NCBI GenBank assembly: GCA_020639195.1
Contig: JACKHB010000003.1
Coordinates: 619,571 to 683,570 of the forward strand
Reading direction: 5' to 3'
DNA from: Phycisphaeraceae bacterium
Lineage (GTDB): Bacteria > Planctomycetota > Phycisphaerae > Phycisphaerales > UBA1924
DNA length: 64,000 bases
The notes under the pieces were generated by a model that saw only the letters and a program-made list of their open reading frames with translations, was not told the origin of the DNA and searched no databases. The translations under genes and the position numbers were made by a program. This document shows, in pieces, positions 34,405 through 42,569 of this stretch (positions are counted from its first letter, which is position 1; each line of letters begins with the position of its first letter).

Positions 34405-35976
34405 ATGACCAAGCCCGCACGGACGCGTCGGCTGGGCCTCGCTCCGCCCGTTCCTGTCAAGGTGGATCCTCGTTCCGGACGCGACCGTCCCGCACAGCCG
34501 CCTCGCATCCAGGGTGCCTCCATCTACATGGTGGGCATCGGCGGGTGCGGCATGTCCGGGCTCGCCCGCGTGCTGGCCCGCATGGGCGGCCTCGTGCAGG
34601 GCTCGGATTCGAGCCCGTCGTCCATCACCGAGGCGCTCATCGCCGACGGCATCTCCGTCAGAGAGGAAGCCGGCTCGGCCCTCCCCGACGAGACGGATCT
34701 GCTCATCGCCTCCGCCGCGATCAACCACGACCACCCCCTGATGCTCGCGGCGATGCGCCGCGGCGTTCCCACCCTGACCTACGCCGAAGCCCTGGGCTCG
34801 CTCATGCGGGCCTGCACCGGCGTCGCCATCGCCGGAACGCACGGCAAGAGCACGACCACCGCCATGCTCGGCGCGCTCCTGGCCGATGTCGGACTCGACC
34901 CCTCCGTGATTGTCGGCGCGACGTGCACCCAACTCGGTGGAGGGTCCATCGGGTCGCCCGTCTTCGCCTCGCCCGTGGGATACCGCGTGGGCGCCCCGGC
35001 CATCCCTCGCGGCACGTTCGAGGGCGCGCCCGGCCTGCTCATCGCCGAGGCCTGCGAGTTCAATCGCTCGTTCCACAACTTCCGGCCCACGATCGCCTCC
35101 ATCTCCAGCGTCGAGGCCGATCATCTCGACATCTACGGCTCCCTCGACGCCATCGTTGAAGCCTTTCACGACTTCGCCCGACTCATCCCACCCGCCTCCG
35201 AGGGCGGGTATCTCCTGATCGCGCACGACGGCGCGCATCGACGAGAAGTGACCGCCGGTCTCTCGTGCGCCGTCGAGACCATCGGCTTTTCTCCCGAGGC
35301 CGACTGGGTGGTCGGGTACGACCCCGCAGAGCGATTGGTCAGCCTCGCGCGCCACGGCAAGGCCGTCGCCCGATGGGCCATCCGCATGCCCGGCCAGCAC
35401 AACGCGATCAACGCCGCGATCGCCTTTGTCCTGGCCGATCACCTCGGCGCCGATCCGGAATTGAGCGCTGGTTCCCTCGCGGCGTTTCGCGGCGTCGATC
35501 GCCGATCGCAGTATCTCGGCGAGCGGGCCCTGCCGGCGGGCGGCTCGGTGCGCGTCTTTGACGACTACGGCCACCATCCCACCGCCGTGGACAGCACCCT
35601 CCGCGCGCTCCGCGAGTCCGAGCGCCCGCAGGATCGCGACGGTCGGCTCATCTGCGTCTTTCAGCCCCACCAGCACTCCCGCACGCGATTCCTCCTCGAG
35701 GAGTTCGCCGCGGCGTTCTCGCAGGCCGACATCGTCATCGTCCCGCATATCTACTTCGTCCGCGACAGCGAGATCGAGAAGACCCGCGTCACCGCGGCCG
35801 ATCTCGTCGACCGCCTCCGCCGGCGCTCCATCCGCGCCATGCACCTCTACCCATTCGAGGCGATCGTCGAGCAGCTCGAGAACGTCTGTCGCCCCGGCGA
35901 CCTGCTCGTGGTCATGGGCGCCGGTCCCGTCTGGCAAGTCGCCCACCAGTTCCTCGACCTGCCCCGCCCGGCCTGA
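34405..35976 (+). CDS. murC: UDP-N-acetylmuramate-L-alanine ligase
   Basis: MurC adds the first amino acid to the peptidoglycan precursor. The 523 residues include the Rossmann start YMVGIGGCGMSGLARVL, the ATP loop GTHGKSTTT near 145 and the HLDIYGS region of the central domain. The C-terminal YGHHPTAVDSTL segment, in place of the family YaHHP, completes the three-domain ligase. An N-terminal extension of about 40 basic and proline-rich residues is not found in typical 460-480-residue MurC enzymes. It heads a run of cell-wall genes (murB, ddl, FtsQ-like), each closely spaced. Confidence 0.95.
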   Translation: MTKPARTRRLGLAPPVPVKVDPRSGRDRPAQPPRIQGASIYMVGIGGCGMSGLARVLARMGGLVQGSDSSPSSITEALIADGISVREEAGSALPDETDLLIASAAINHDHPLMLAAMRRGVPTLTYAEALGSLMRACTGVAIAGTHGKSTTTAMLGALLADVGLDPSVIVGATCTQLGGGSIGSPVFASPVGYRVGAPAIPRGTFEGAPGLLIAEACEFNRSFHNFRPTIASISSVEADHLDIYGSLDAIVEAFHDFARLIPPASEGGYLLIAHDGAHRREVTAGLSCAVETIGFSPEADWVVGYDPAERLVSLARHGKAVARWAIRMPGQHNAINAAIAFVLADHLGADPELSAGSLAAFRGVDRRSQYLGERALPAGGSVRVFDDYGHHPTAVDSTLRALRESERPQDRDGRLICVFQPHQHSRTRFLLEEFAAAFSQADIVIVPHIYFVRDSEIEKTRVTAADLVDRLRRRSIRAMHLYPFEAIVEQLENVCRPGDLLVVMGAGPVWQVAHQFLDLPRPA

Positions 35977-35989
35977 TCGGAGCCCGCCG

Positions 35990-36895
35990 ATGCCCCTGCT
36001 CGACACGCTGAGCATCCAGGCCGATGCGCCGATCGAGACGTGGTTCGGAATCGGCGGCGGCGCGCGCCGGCTCGCCCGGCCGCGCTCGATCGACGAACTG
36101 CGGGCCTGCCTCGATATCGATCCAGCGCTGGTGGTCCTGGGCGACGGCGCCAATCTGCTGGTCGATGACACCGGCGTCGAGGATCTGGTCGTCTCGCTGC
36201 AAACCGAGCCGTGGCGCGACGTCGAGATCGACGGCAAGCGCGTCGTCGCCGGCGCCGGCGTCGACCTGCCGCGTTTGCTGGTCACGGTCGCGCGGGTCGG
36301 CCTCGCCGGCCTTGAGGGCCTGGCGGGGGTGCCCGGCACGGTCGGCGGCGCCATCCGGATGAACGCGGGCGGACGCTTCGGCGAGATCTCCGACGCCGTG
36401 TCGAACGTCGAGATCGTCGCGCGCGACGGGTCGGTTGCGCTGCTCTCCCGGGAGGACCTGGGCGCGACGTACCGGCGCACGGCCCTGGGCGACGCCGTCG
36501 TCACCCGCGTCGAATTCGCACTCACGCCCGAGGATCCGGCGCCGCTCCGCGCACGAATGCTCGACGTGATGGCGGTCAAGAAGCGGTCCCAGCCGATGGC
36601 CGAGCGGTCCGCCGGCTGCTGCTTCAAGAACCCGGTGCTGGCGCGCGACATCGACGGCGTGGGCGCCGCGGGCCAGCGCGTTCCGGCGGGGCTGCTGCTG
36701 GATCGTGCCGGCTGCAAGGGCCTGCGCATCGGCGGGTCGTCGGTCAGCCTGCGCCACGCCAACTTCATCGTCGCCCGCCCCGGCTCGCTGGCGCGTGACA
36801 CGATCGACCTGATGGACGAGGTCGCGTGCCGCGTCGCGGAGCGGTTTGACGTCCGGCTGGATCGGGAAGTCGTCGTGTGGGGGCCGCGCGCATGA
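35990..36895 (+). CDS. murB: UDP-N-acetylenolpyruvoylglucosamine reductase
   Basis: MurB reduces enolpyruvyl-UDP-GlcNAc to UDP-MurNAc with FAD and NADPH. The 301-residue protein shows FAD-binding GDGANLLVDD, GVPGTVGGAIRMNAG and SAGCCFKNP with the conserved region near the catalytic residue. The typical LLDRAGCKGLRIGG and HANFIV follow. The position that is often Ser in the SAGSxFKNP motif is Cys here. The ATG at 35990 begins 13 bases after murC; the frame is open further upstream but overlaps murC. The stop overlaps the ddl start as ATGA. Confidence 0.95.
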   Translation: MPLLDTLSIQADAPIETWFGIGGGARRLARPRSIDELRACLDIDPALVVLGDGANLLVDDTGVEDLVVSLQTEPWRDVEIDGKRVVAGAGVDLPRLLVTVARVGLAGLEGLAGVPGTVGGAIRMNAGGRFGEISDAVSNVEIVARDGSVALLSREDLGATYRRTALGDAVVTRVEFALTPEDPAPLRARMLDVMAVKKRSQPMAERSAGCCFKNPVLARDIDGVGAAGQRVPAGLLLDRAGCKGLRIGGSSVSLRHANFIVARPGSLARDTIDLMDEVACRVAERFDVRLDREVVVWGPRA

Positions 36896-37815
36896 TGCGA
36901 GTGCTCGTCCTGGCCGGAGGTCCCGATCGCGAGCGCGAGGTGAGCCTCGACAGCGCGAGAGGCGTGGCCGATGCGCTGCGCGCTGCGCATTTCGAGGTCC
37001 ACTTCTGCACGATCGAGCGGCCGGGCCTCGACGAGTTGCGAGCGCTGCCGGGCGACGTGATCTTCCCGGTGCTGCACGGGCCCTGGGGAGAGGGCGGGCC
37101 GCTGCAGGATCTGCTGGCGCTCGACGGCAGGCCGTTTGTCGGTTGCGGGCCCGATCCGGCCCGCATCGCCATGGACAAGCTGACGACGCTGGCGCGTGCG
37201 CGGGCCATCGGCGTCCCCACGCTGCCGTCCCGCCCGTTTGTCGAAGGGGAGCCGCCCCTGGCCCTGCCGGTGGTGGTCAAGCCGGTCACCGACGGTTCGA
37301 GCGTCGGCGTTCGGGTGTGTCGCGATCGGCGGGACTGGCAGGACGCCGCGCGCGAAATCCTGGTCGAACAGATGGTGGTCGCGGGCCGGCGGTACATGGT
37401 CGAGCGGTTCGTATCGGGACAGGAGATCACGTGCGCGGTGCTCGATGGGCGGGCGCTGCCGCTGGTGCGGATCCGTCCGGCGGCGGGGTTCTACGACTAC
37501 CAGGCGAAGTACGCCCGCGACGACACTCGCTATGACGTGTCGCCGGAACTGGGCTCGGGCGTCACCGAGGCGATCCGGAGCCACGCGGAGGCGATCTGTC
37601 GCGATCTCGGCGTGCGGCACCTGGCCCGCGTTGATTTCATGCTCGAGGGCGAGCGGTCGCCCTGGCTGCTGGAAGTCAACACGATGCCGGGGTTCACGTC
37701 GCATTCGCTGTTCCCGATGGCGGCATCGGCGGTAGGACTGGACATGCCCCGGTTGTGCGCCCACCTGATCGACCTGGCCCTGCGCGGGGCCGCCATCGCG
37801 GGGGCGCCGACTTGA
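36892..37815 (+). CDS. ddl: D-alanine-D-alanine ligase
   Basis: This 307-residue ATP-grasp ligase makes D-Ala-D-Ala for the peptidoglycan stem. It shows VLVLAGGPDREREVSLDSAR, VIFPVLHGPWGEGGPLQDL, VVVKPVTDGSSVGV and a C-terminal LEVNTMPGFTSHSLFP, the metal-binding ENxxPG-like segment. Two ATGs are adjacent (36892 and 36895); the first overlaps the murB stop. Its own stop overlaps a TTG that starts the FtsQ-like frame, so the cluster is tightly packed. Confidence 0.95.
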   Translation: MMRVLVLAGGPDREREVSLDSARGVADALRAAHFEVHFCTIERPGLDELRALPGDVIFPVLHGPWGEGGPLQDLLALDGRPFVGCGPDPARIAMDKLTTLARARAIGVPTLPSRPFVEGEPPLALPVVVKPVTDGSSVGVRVCRDRRDWQDAAREILVEQMVVAGRRYMVERFVSGQEITCAVLDGRALPLVRIRPAAGFYDYQAKYARDDTRYDVSPELGSGVTEAIRSHAEAICRDLGVRHLARVDFMLEGERSPWLLEVNTMPGFTSHSLFPMAASAVGLDMPRLCAHLIDLALRGAAIAGAPT

Positions 37816-38777
37816 CCAGGGCCGGTCGCAAGCCTGGACGTGGGGCCCGGGTCGCGCGCGCGCCAGAGCCGGGCGGGTCGTGGCTGGGGCGCGCGATGGG
37901 CGCAGCGCGGCGCGGGCTGCCGATCATCCTTGCGGTCGGCTCGGTGCCGGCGGTGCTGCTGGGCGCGGGGCTGCTGGAGGACCGCGCGGCGGCGCTGCGC
38001 GCCTCGATGCCGATTCGGGTCGTGATCCACTGGCCGAGTGCCGAGGGCCTGACGACCTCGCCCACGGAGTCGTGGCTGCCCGAGGCGCAGCAGCGGGACC
38101 TCGTGGCGCTGGCCAGGGATTCGCTGGGCGAGTCCCCCGAGCCGTTCCGGATTGACCCGCTCGAGCGGCTGGGCAGGGCGATGGGCGCGAGCGGGTGGTT
38201 CGAGGGACAGCCGACGATCCGGCGCGCCGGGGGCGGCGTGATTCACGTGGTGGGGGAGTGGCGTCGGCCGACGGCGTGGATCCGGTTTGGCGCGGACGAT
38301 TATCTCGTGGACGATCGCGGGCGGTTGATGCCGCTGACGTACGGCGCGACGGAGGCCTCGCCGCCTCGCACGCCGGTGCTGAATCCGGGGACGCGCCCGC
38401 CCCGCCGGCCCTCGGGCGAGCCGGACTACGTCGCGCCGTGGACCAGCGACTCGGCACGGGCGGCGATTGAGCTGATCGATCTGCTGCACGAGCAGCCGTA
38501 CTGGGCGCAGGTCGCGGCGGTGGACGCGGGGGGCAAGCGTCCGGATCTTCGGCTGGTCATCGAGACCGACCGGGGGACGCGTATCGTGTGGGGGGGCGCG
38601 CCCAACGCGTTCAATCCCGGAGAGCGATCCACGCAAGACAAGCTCCGCCAACTCGCGAACTTCTATAACCGGCCGGAGTACGGGCGTCACATCGACGCCG
38701 GGTCGGCCGGGTATGACCTGCGCTCCGAGTTGATCCTGTTCGATATCTCACCGGGCGCACAGCCGACCTCCCCATGA
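37812..38777 (+). CDS. FtsQ-like divisome protein (divergent)
   Basis: A single-pass membrane protein of about 321 residues. After a basic tail and one helix (LPIILAVGSVPAVLLGAGLL) come a POTRA-like segment (EWRRPTAWIRFG, DDYLVDDRGRLMPL) and a C-terminal part (LVIETDRGTRIVWGG, STQDKLRQLANFYN, DLRSELI). That order is what FtsQ/DivIB shows downstream of its POTRA domain. Position immediately after murC-murB-ddl is the classical ftsQ position. The family call is by position and pattern, not a clear profile match. The TTG at 37812 overlapping the ddl stop is my start choice; an ATG at 37896 is the next candidate. The stop overlaps the following gene. Confidence 0.65.
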   Translation: MTRAGRKPGRGARVARAPEPGGSWLGRAMGAARRGLPIILAVGSVPAVLLGAGLLEDRAAALRASMPIRVVIHWPSAEGLTTSPTESWLPEAQQRDLVALARDSLGESPEPFRIDPLERLGRAMGASGWFEGQPTIRRAGGGVIHVVGEWRRPTAWIRFGADDYLVDDRGRLMPLTYGATEASPPRTPVLNPGTRPPRRPSGEPDYVAPWTSDSARAAIELIDLLHEQPYWAQVAAVDAGGKRPDLRLVIETDRGTRIVWGGAPNAFNPGERSTQDKLRQLANFYNRPEYGRHIDAGSAGYDLRSELILFDISPGAQPTSP

Positions 38778-39649
38778 CGGACGGACCCTCGTCCATCCCG
38801 ACTCGCGCCGAGTCAGCGGGCTCGGCGCGGGGGCCCCGTCGCGCGGACCGCGACGTGTTCGGAAAGACCCCGCGGAAGCACGCGGACTGGTCGCACCGCC
38901 GGGGCGAGCCGCGGGCGCTGGCGCTGGCGTGGACGCTGTTCCTGCTGCTGACGCTGACGCTGGTGGCGCTGCACAACGGGGCGGGGCGCTCGCCGGATGC
39001 GATGAACTTCGAGTTGGCGACGCGCGAGGCACTTCTGGTTGTGGTGGCGGGGATGTGCGTGCTGTGGCCGATGGTGCGGCTGTCGCAGGTGCGGCCGGCG
39101 GCGGGCGGGATCGCGTGTGCCTCGCGGGACCTTGTGATCATCTTGCTGCCGGCCCAGCCGATCATCTGGCCGAGCATCTGGCTGACGCGCTGGTCGGTCG
39201 GGGTGGTGACGGCGATCGGCGCGGTGGTGCTGGCGTGGGGGCTGGTGATCGGTCTGTTGCTGGCGTGCGCGCTGGGGCGCCGCCGGATCGGGTCGATCCC
39301 GGGTGAGTTGAACCACGAGGGGGCGCCGATGTCGAGCGGTTCGCGCGGCGCGTGGCTGGCGCTGATCATCGCGGCCCCGCTGCTGGGGTTGATCCCGGCG
39401 CTGGCGGTGGGAGACCTTGCGGGGGCGACGGCCCATCTCGACAATCGTCCGTCGTGGATGCTGAATCCGTTCACGGCGATTCTGGAGGTGACTCGGGACC
39501 GTTCGTGGCTCGGGGGGCGATCGGGGCTCTCGGGGCTACACTGGCTTCTGATCGCGGCGACCGGGCTGGTCGCCACCACGGGCTGGATCCTGCTGAGCGC
39601 GGTGAACGGACTCTTCGCCGCGGCGCAGGCCCAGCGCCACGCCCAGTAA
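38774..39649 (+). CDS. Polytopic membrane protein, unknown
   Basis: The 291-residue product has a basic N-terminal tail of about 48 residues and then six membrane helices (starting LALAWTLFLLLTLTLVALHN and ending LIAATGLVATTGWILLSAV). Charged loops include GELNHEGAPMSSG and DRSWLGGRSGL. I recognise no family. Its ATG overlaps the FtsQ-like stop and it leads into greA, so it is co-expressed with the wall/division cluster. A role in envelope biogenesis is a guess from this position only. Confidence 0.7.
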   Translation: MTDGPSSIPTRAESAGSARGPRRADRDVFGKTPRKHADWSHRRGEPRALALAWTLFLLLTLTLVALHNGAGRSPDAMNFELATREALLVVVAGMCVLWPMVRLSQVRPAAGGIACASRDLVIILLPAQPIIWPSIWLTRWSVGVVTAIGAVVLAWGLVIGLLLACALGRRRIGSIPGELNHEGAPMSSGSRGAWLALIIAAPLLGLIPALAVGDLAGATAHLDNRPSWMLNPFTAILEVTRDRSWLGGRSGLSGLHWLLIAATGLVATTGWILLSAVNGLFAAAQAQRHAQ

Positions 39650-39691
39650 GCACGCAGCGGGGTGACGACGGCGTCGCCCGGGAGATTTGCC

Positions 39692-40159
39692 ATGGATGTG
39701 ATCACGCCGCAGGAAAAGCAGATCATCGAGAACCGGTTGTCGGAGTTGCTGGCCAATCGTGTGGTGCTGTCGGAGCGGATCGCCGACGCGAGGGCGCTGG
39801 GCGATCTGTCGGAGAACGCGGAGTACCACGCGGCGCGGGAGCAGCAGGGCCTGGAGGAGGCGGAGATCCGCCGCCTGCAGCAGCGGATCGCGCACGCGCA
39901 GGTGGTGAACACCGACGCGATCAAGGGGGCGGAGGTGGTGTTCCTGGGGTCACGGGTTCGCCTCAAGGAGGTGGACACGGGGGATGAGGATGTGTTCTGC
40001 CTCGTGGGCGAGGCGTCGAACAACATGGACCTGGACTACGTGGAGGTGACGGCGACGAGCCCGATGGGCGAGGCGCTGATGAAGGCGCGCGTCGGTGAGG
40101 TGGTGTCGGTGCGGGCTCCGAGGGGATTGAAGAAGTTCGAGGTGATGGAGATCCTGTGA
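39692..40159 (+). CDS. greA: Transcription elongation factor GreA
   Basis: The 155 residues have the GreA layout. An N-terminal coiled coil begins ITPQEKQIIENRLSELLANR and carries ADARALGDLSENAEYHAARE with the acidic loop that reaches the polymerase active site. The C-terminal FKBP-like half ends SPMGEALMKARVGEVVSVRA. It rescues backtracked RNA polymerase. GGAG lies seven bases before the ATG; an in-frame upstream ATG at 39662 is less likely. Confidence 0.95.
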   Translation: MDVITPQEKQIIENRLSELLANRVVLSERIADARALGDLSENAEYHAAREQQGLEEAEIRRLQQRIAHAQVVNTDAIKGAEVVFLGSRVRLKEVDTGDEDVFCLVGEASNNMDLDYVEVTATSPMGEALMKARVGEVVSVRAPRGLKKFEVMEIL

Positions 40160-40176
40160 GAGAGAGGGAGAAGGGA

Positions 40177-40893
40177 TCACCGGGGATCGGGCTGGTCGGG
40201 GGCGTGCGGGGCGGCGTCGGGCGCAGCCGCGATTGAGAGACGAGGACGAGGGCCGTGTCCGTTGCGGCTGGGCGGCGCTTCGCGCGGGCCGGGGGGTGTT
40301 TCGCGCGGGTGGGCTGTCGCCACGGCGGCGGGGTCGCCTGAACTCTGCGCGCTGATTCGAGCGGTATTGGGGGCACTGAGAGAGCGGGCGAGAGTGAGTT
40401 GTTGCGCGGGAGCGACCGAGCGGGGCGCTTCGGACGCCGGGGAATCGGCGGATGCGGCGCGGTGGGTGGTGGGTGCGTGGACCCTGGTCGCGGAGCGGGG
40501 CGCAGCGCTGAAGGAGGCGATGGACCTGAGCAGGTGGATGGCCTTGCGGGCGTTGGCGCGCTGGGTCTCGCGGGCGCGGCACTGCTTGAGGTCGTTGCGG
40601 ATGGGGTCGTGGGTCTCCTGGTGGCGGTAGCCGTCGATCATGTCCATGAGGGTGGCGACGGTCTTGGGGAGTTGGAGGAGGGCCGCGAGGCGGGCGCGCT
40701 GCGCGGCGGCGGACTCGATATCCGCGATGCGGGGGGCGACATCGGGCCGGGCCATCCATGCGGCGAGGCCGTCAAGGGACGTGCCGTAGTGGAGGGCGAT
40801 GGCGGCGAGCGAATCGTGTGGGTTGCCGAGGTCGTGGAGGAGTTGCTCGGCGGTGTCCGGGGAGGGTTCGAAGACGGTTGGTGATGTAGTCAT
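40177..40893 (-). CDS. Unknown protein with helix-turn-helix-like N-terminus
   Basis: The 238-residue protein begins with a helical region (LLHDLGNPHDSLAAIALHYG, then TSLDGLAAWMARPDV) that has the spacing of a helix-turn-helix and a following helix. Its second half is Pro/Ala/Arg/Ser-rich and disordered. No family is recognised. The ATG at 40893 is chosen as the first good start; the frame upstream is noise. It is convergent with greA, and a 136-base gap separates it from the pseudopilin stop at 41030. Confidence 0.6.
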   Translation of the reverse strand: MTTSPTVFEPSPDTAEQLLHDLGNPHDSLAAIALHYGTSLDGLAAWMARPDVAPRIADIESAAAQRARLAALLQLPKTVATLMDMIDGYRHQETHDPIRNDLKQCRARETQRANARKAIHLLRSIASFSAAPRSATRVHAPTTHRAASADSPASEAPRSVAPAQQLTLARSLSAPNTARISAQSSGDPAAVATAHPRETPPGPREAPPSRNGHGPRPRLSIAAAPDAAPHAPDQPDPR

Positions 40894-41029
40894 GCGGGGA
40901 TTGTCCGGGAGGGACAAAGGCCCGTCAACGGATGGGAAGGTCAAAGGGCGCAAGTTCACGGAATGGGCGCGCGCCGGCGCTCCCTTCGCGAGTGCCGAGA
41001 TCTGCGGGCGATGTTGATCGAGTCGCCGA

Positions 41030-42118
41030 TTACGGCAGTTCGTCGCCGATCGAGAACTTCGACTGGATCTCGGGTGTGGCCGTTCCACCCTTGTAGACGC
41101 TGCCGGTGGGGTGCCACGGATTCGGGTCGCTCCACGCCTCCCAGTCCTTGATCGGGCTGACCGAGCCATCGAAGCGCCCCGCGTTGATGGCGCGGCCGGG
41201 ATGGCGGAACGTCAGGCGGAGGTTGGTGTGGTCGAGACCGTCACCGCCCTGACGGCGCCATGCCTCGCGACCAAACTCGGTGGACTCGTGGTATTGCGGG
41301 CTGGACGAGAGGAAGGAGCCGTAGTACGTCGGCGTGGGGCTGATGTCGAAGTCGAGCACCTTGTCGCCCGCGTCGTAGTAACGCGTGCCGCAGTGGGAGA
41401 GAACCTTCATGGACGGTTGGAGCGCCACGAGATCGGCGCGGGGACGGAAGTTGTCCGGCGCCTGGAATTCCGTGCGAACGTCGAAGCCCGCGACGGTCGG
41501 GTGCCGCTCACCGAACCGCTTGGTCCGGACGATGATGCGACCCGCGGCTTTCGCGGCCAACTCCGGGGTGGGGTAGTAATGGAACGAGGCGGGAGACATG
41601 TAGCTCGTCTGGCGCACGCCGTTGGACTGGTACACCATGTCTCGGAATTGGGCGATGTCGGCCACGCCGCTGGTCGGGTAGATGAGGTCGTTGAAGACGT
41701 TGGACGCGGGATCCGCGAACTGATTGAAGATGAAGCCATGTCGATCGACGCGTGACTGGGGCATTCCCATCGATTCACCCAGGGTGGGGCTGATCCAGTC
41801 CATCCAAGTCACCGGCGTGGAGGGCGTGTTCTGCGCAGGGTCAACCACCCACAGGAGGTAGTCGACGACGAAGAACAGGCCGCTCGTGTTGCGGCCCGCG
41901 TAGTACTCCTGATTGTCGTTCATGTAGCCGACCTGGGCCTGCACCAGGCTTCGCTGGCGAGTCTGGCAGACGACGGTCTGCGCGGAACTGCGCGCCGCGC
42001 TCAGGGCCGGAAGGAGGATGCCGATCAGTAGCGCGATGATCGCGATCACGACGAGCAGCTCGATGAGCGTGAACGCGTGTCGGCGGATCCTGCGGCGTGT
42101 GTGCGGGCGGGGGGACAT
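41030..42118 (-). CDS. Pseudopilin-like secreted protein with Phycisphaerae-type N-terminus
   Basis: The 362-residue protein carries the prepilin signal AFTLIELLVVIAIIALLIGI followed by LLPAL. It is preceded by a short basic leader and followed by the conserved SLVQAQVGYMNDNQEYYAG. The -1 residue is Ala instead of Gly, as in the copy at 25556. The globular rest has Trp, Tyr and Asp-rich loops (DFDISPTPTYYGSFLSSSPQ) of the planctomycetal class. It is one of a set expected to be processed by the prepilin peptidase at 56365. A short membrane protein gene lies 18 bases upstream on the same strand. Confidence 0.88.
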   Translation of the reverse strand: MSPRPHTRRRIRRHAFTLIELLVVIAIIALLIGILLPALSAARSSAQTVVCQTRQRSLVQAQVGYMNDNQEYYAGRNTSGLFFVVDYLLWVVDPAQNTPSTPVTWMDWISPTLGESMGMPQSRVDRHGFIFNQFADPASNVFNDLIYPTSGVADIAQFRDMVYQSNGVRQTSYMSPASFHYYPTPELAAKAAGRIIVRTKRFGERHPTVAGFDVRTEFQAPDNFRPRADLVALQPSMKVLSHCGTRYYDAGDKVLDFDISPTPTYYGSFLSSSPQYHESTEFGREAWRRQGGDGLDHTNLRLTFRHPGRAINAGRFDGSVSPIKDWEAWSDPNPWHPTGSVYKGGTATPEIQSKFSIGDELP

Positions 42119-42136
42119 GCTCGGCTCCCACTGAGT

Positions 42137-42523
42137 TCAGGACTGGGGCAACTGGCGTGGTTTCGCGTCGGAGACACGGACCTCGAAGGTCTGCGGATTC
42201 ACGGCGATCTGGTTGGCGTCGAGCCCTTCCCACATCTCCGGCTTGATCATGTCGCGCCATCGTGGGCGGATGAAGATCGCTCCGTCGACTTCCTGGTACG
42301 GGACGAGCGTGTCTTTGCCCGTGTCGGGGTTCTTCGCCGGAAGGAAGACAACCTTTCGGCCCGAGGTGTCGCCGACAAAGCGATCTCCGGTGACGACGTC
42401 GACGAGTTGGATGTTGCCGGCGGTGGTGACTTTTCCGCGGCCCATGGTGTACCACAGGCCGCCCGCCAGCGCGAGAACAGCGAGCACGAACAGGGCGAGT
42501 TGCCATTTCTTCATCTGGCCCAT
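42137..42523 (-). CDS. Small single-pass membrane protein, unknown
   Basis: The 128-residue protein has one N-terminal helix (WQLALFVLAVLALAGGLWYT) and a soluble rest with DTLVPYQEVDGAIFIRPRW and EVRVSDAKPRQLP. No family is recognised. GGAGGAG precedes the ATG by about 10 bases. It is followed 18 bases later by the pseudopilin gene on the same strand, so a joint transcript and perhaps a role in pilin-like assembly are possible, inferred from position. Confidence 0.7.
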   Translation of the reverse strand: MGQMKKWQLALFVLAVLALAGGLWYTMGRGKVTTAGNIQLVDVVTGDRFVGDTSGRKVVFLPAKNPDTGKDTLVPYQEVDGAIFIRPRWRDMIKPEMWEGLDANQIAVNPQTFEVRVSDAKPRQLPQS

Positions 42524-42569
42524 CGGGGTCGCGTTCTCCTCCCCCTCGTCGCGGGGGCAAGTATAAGCC

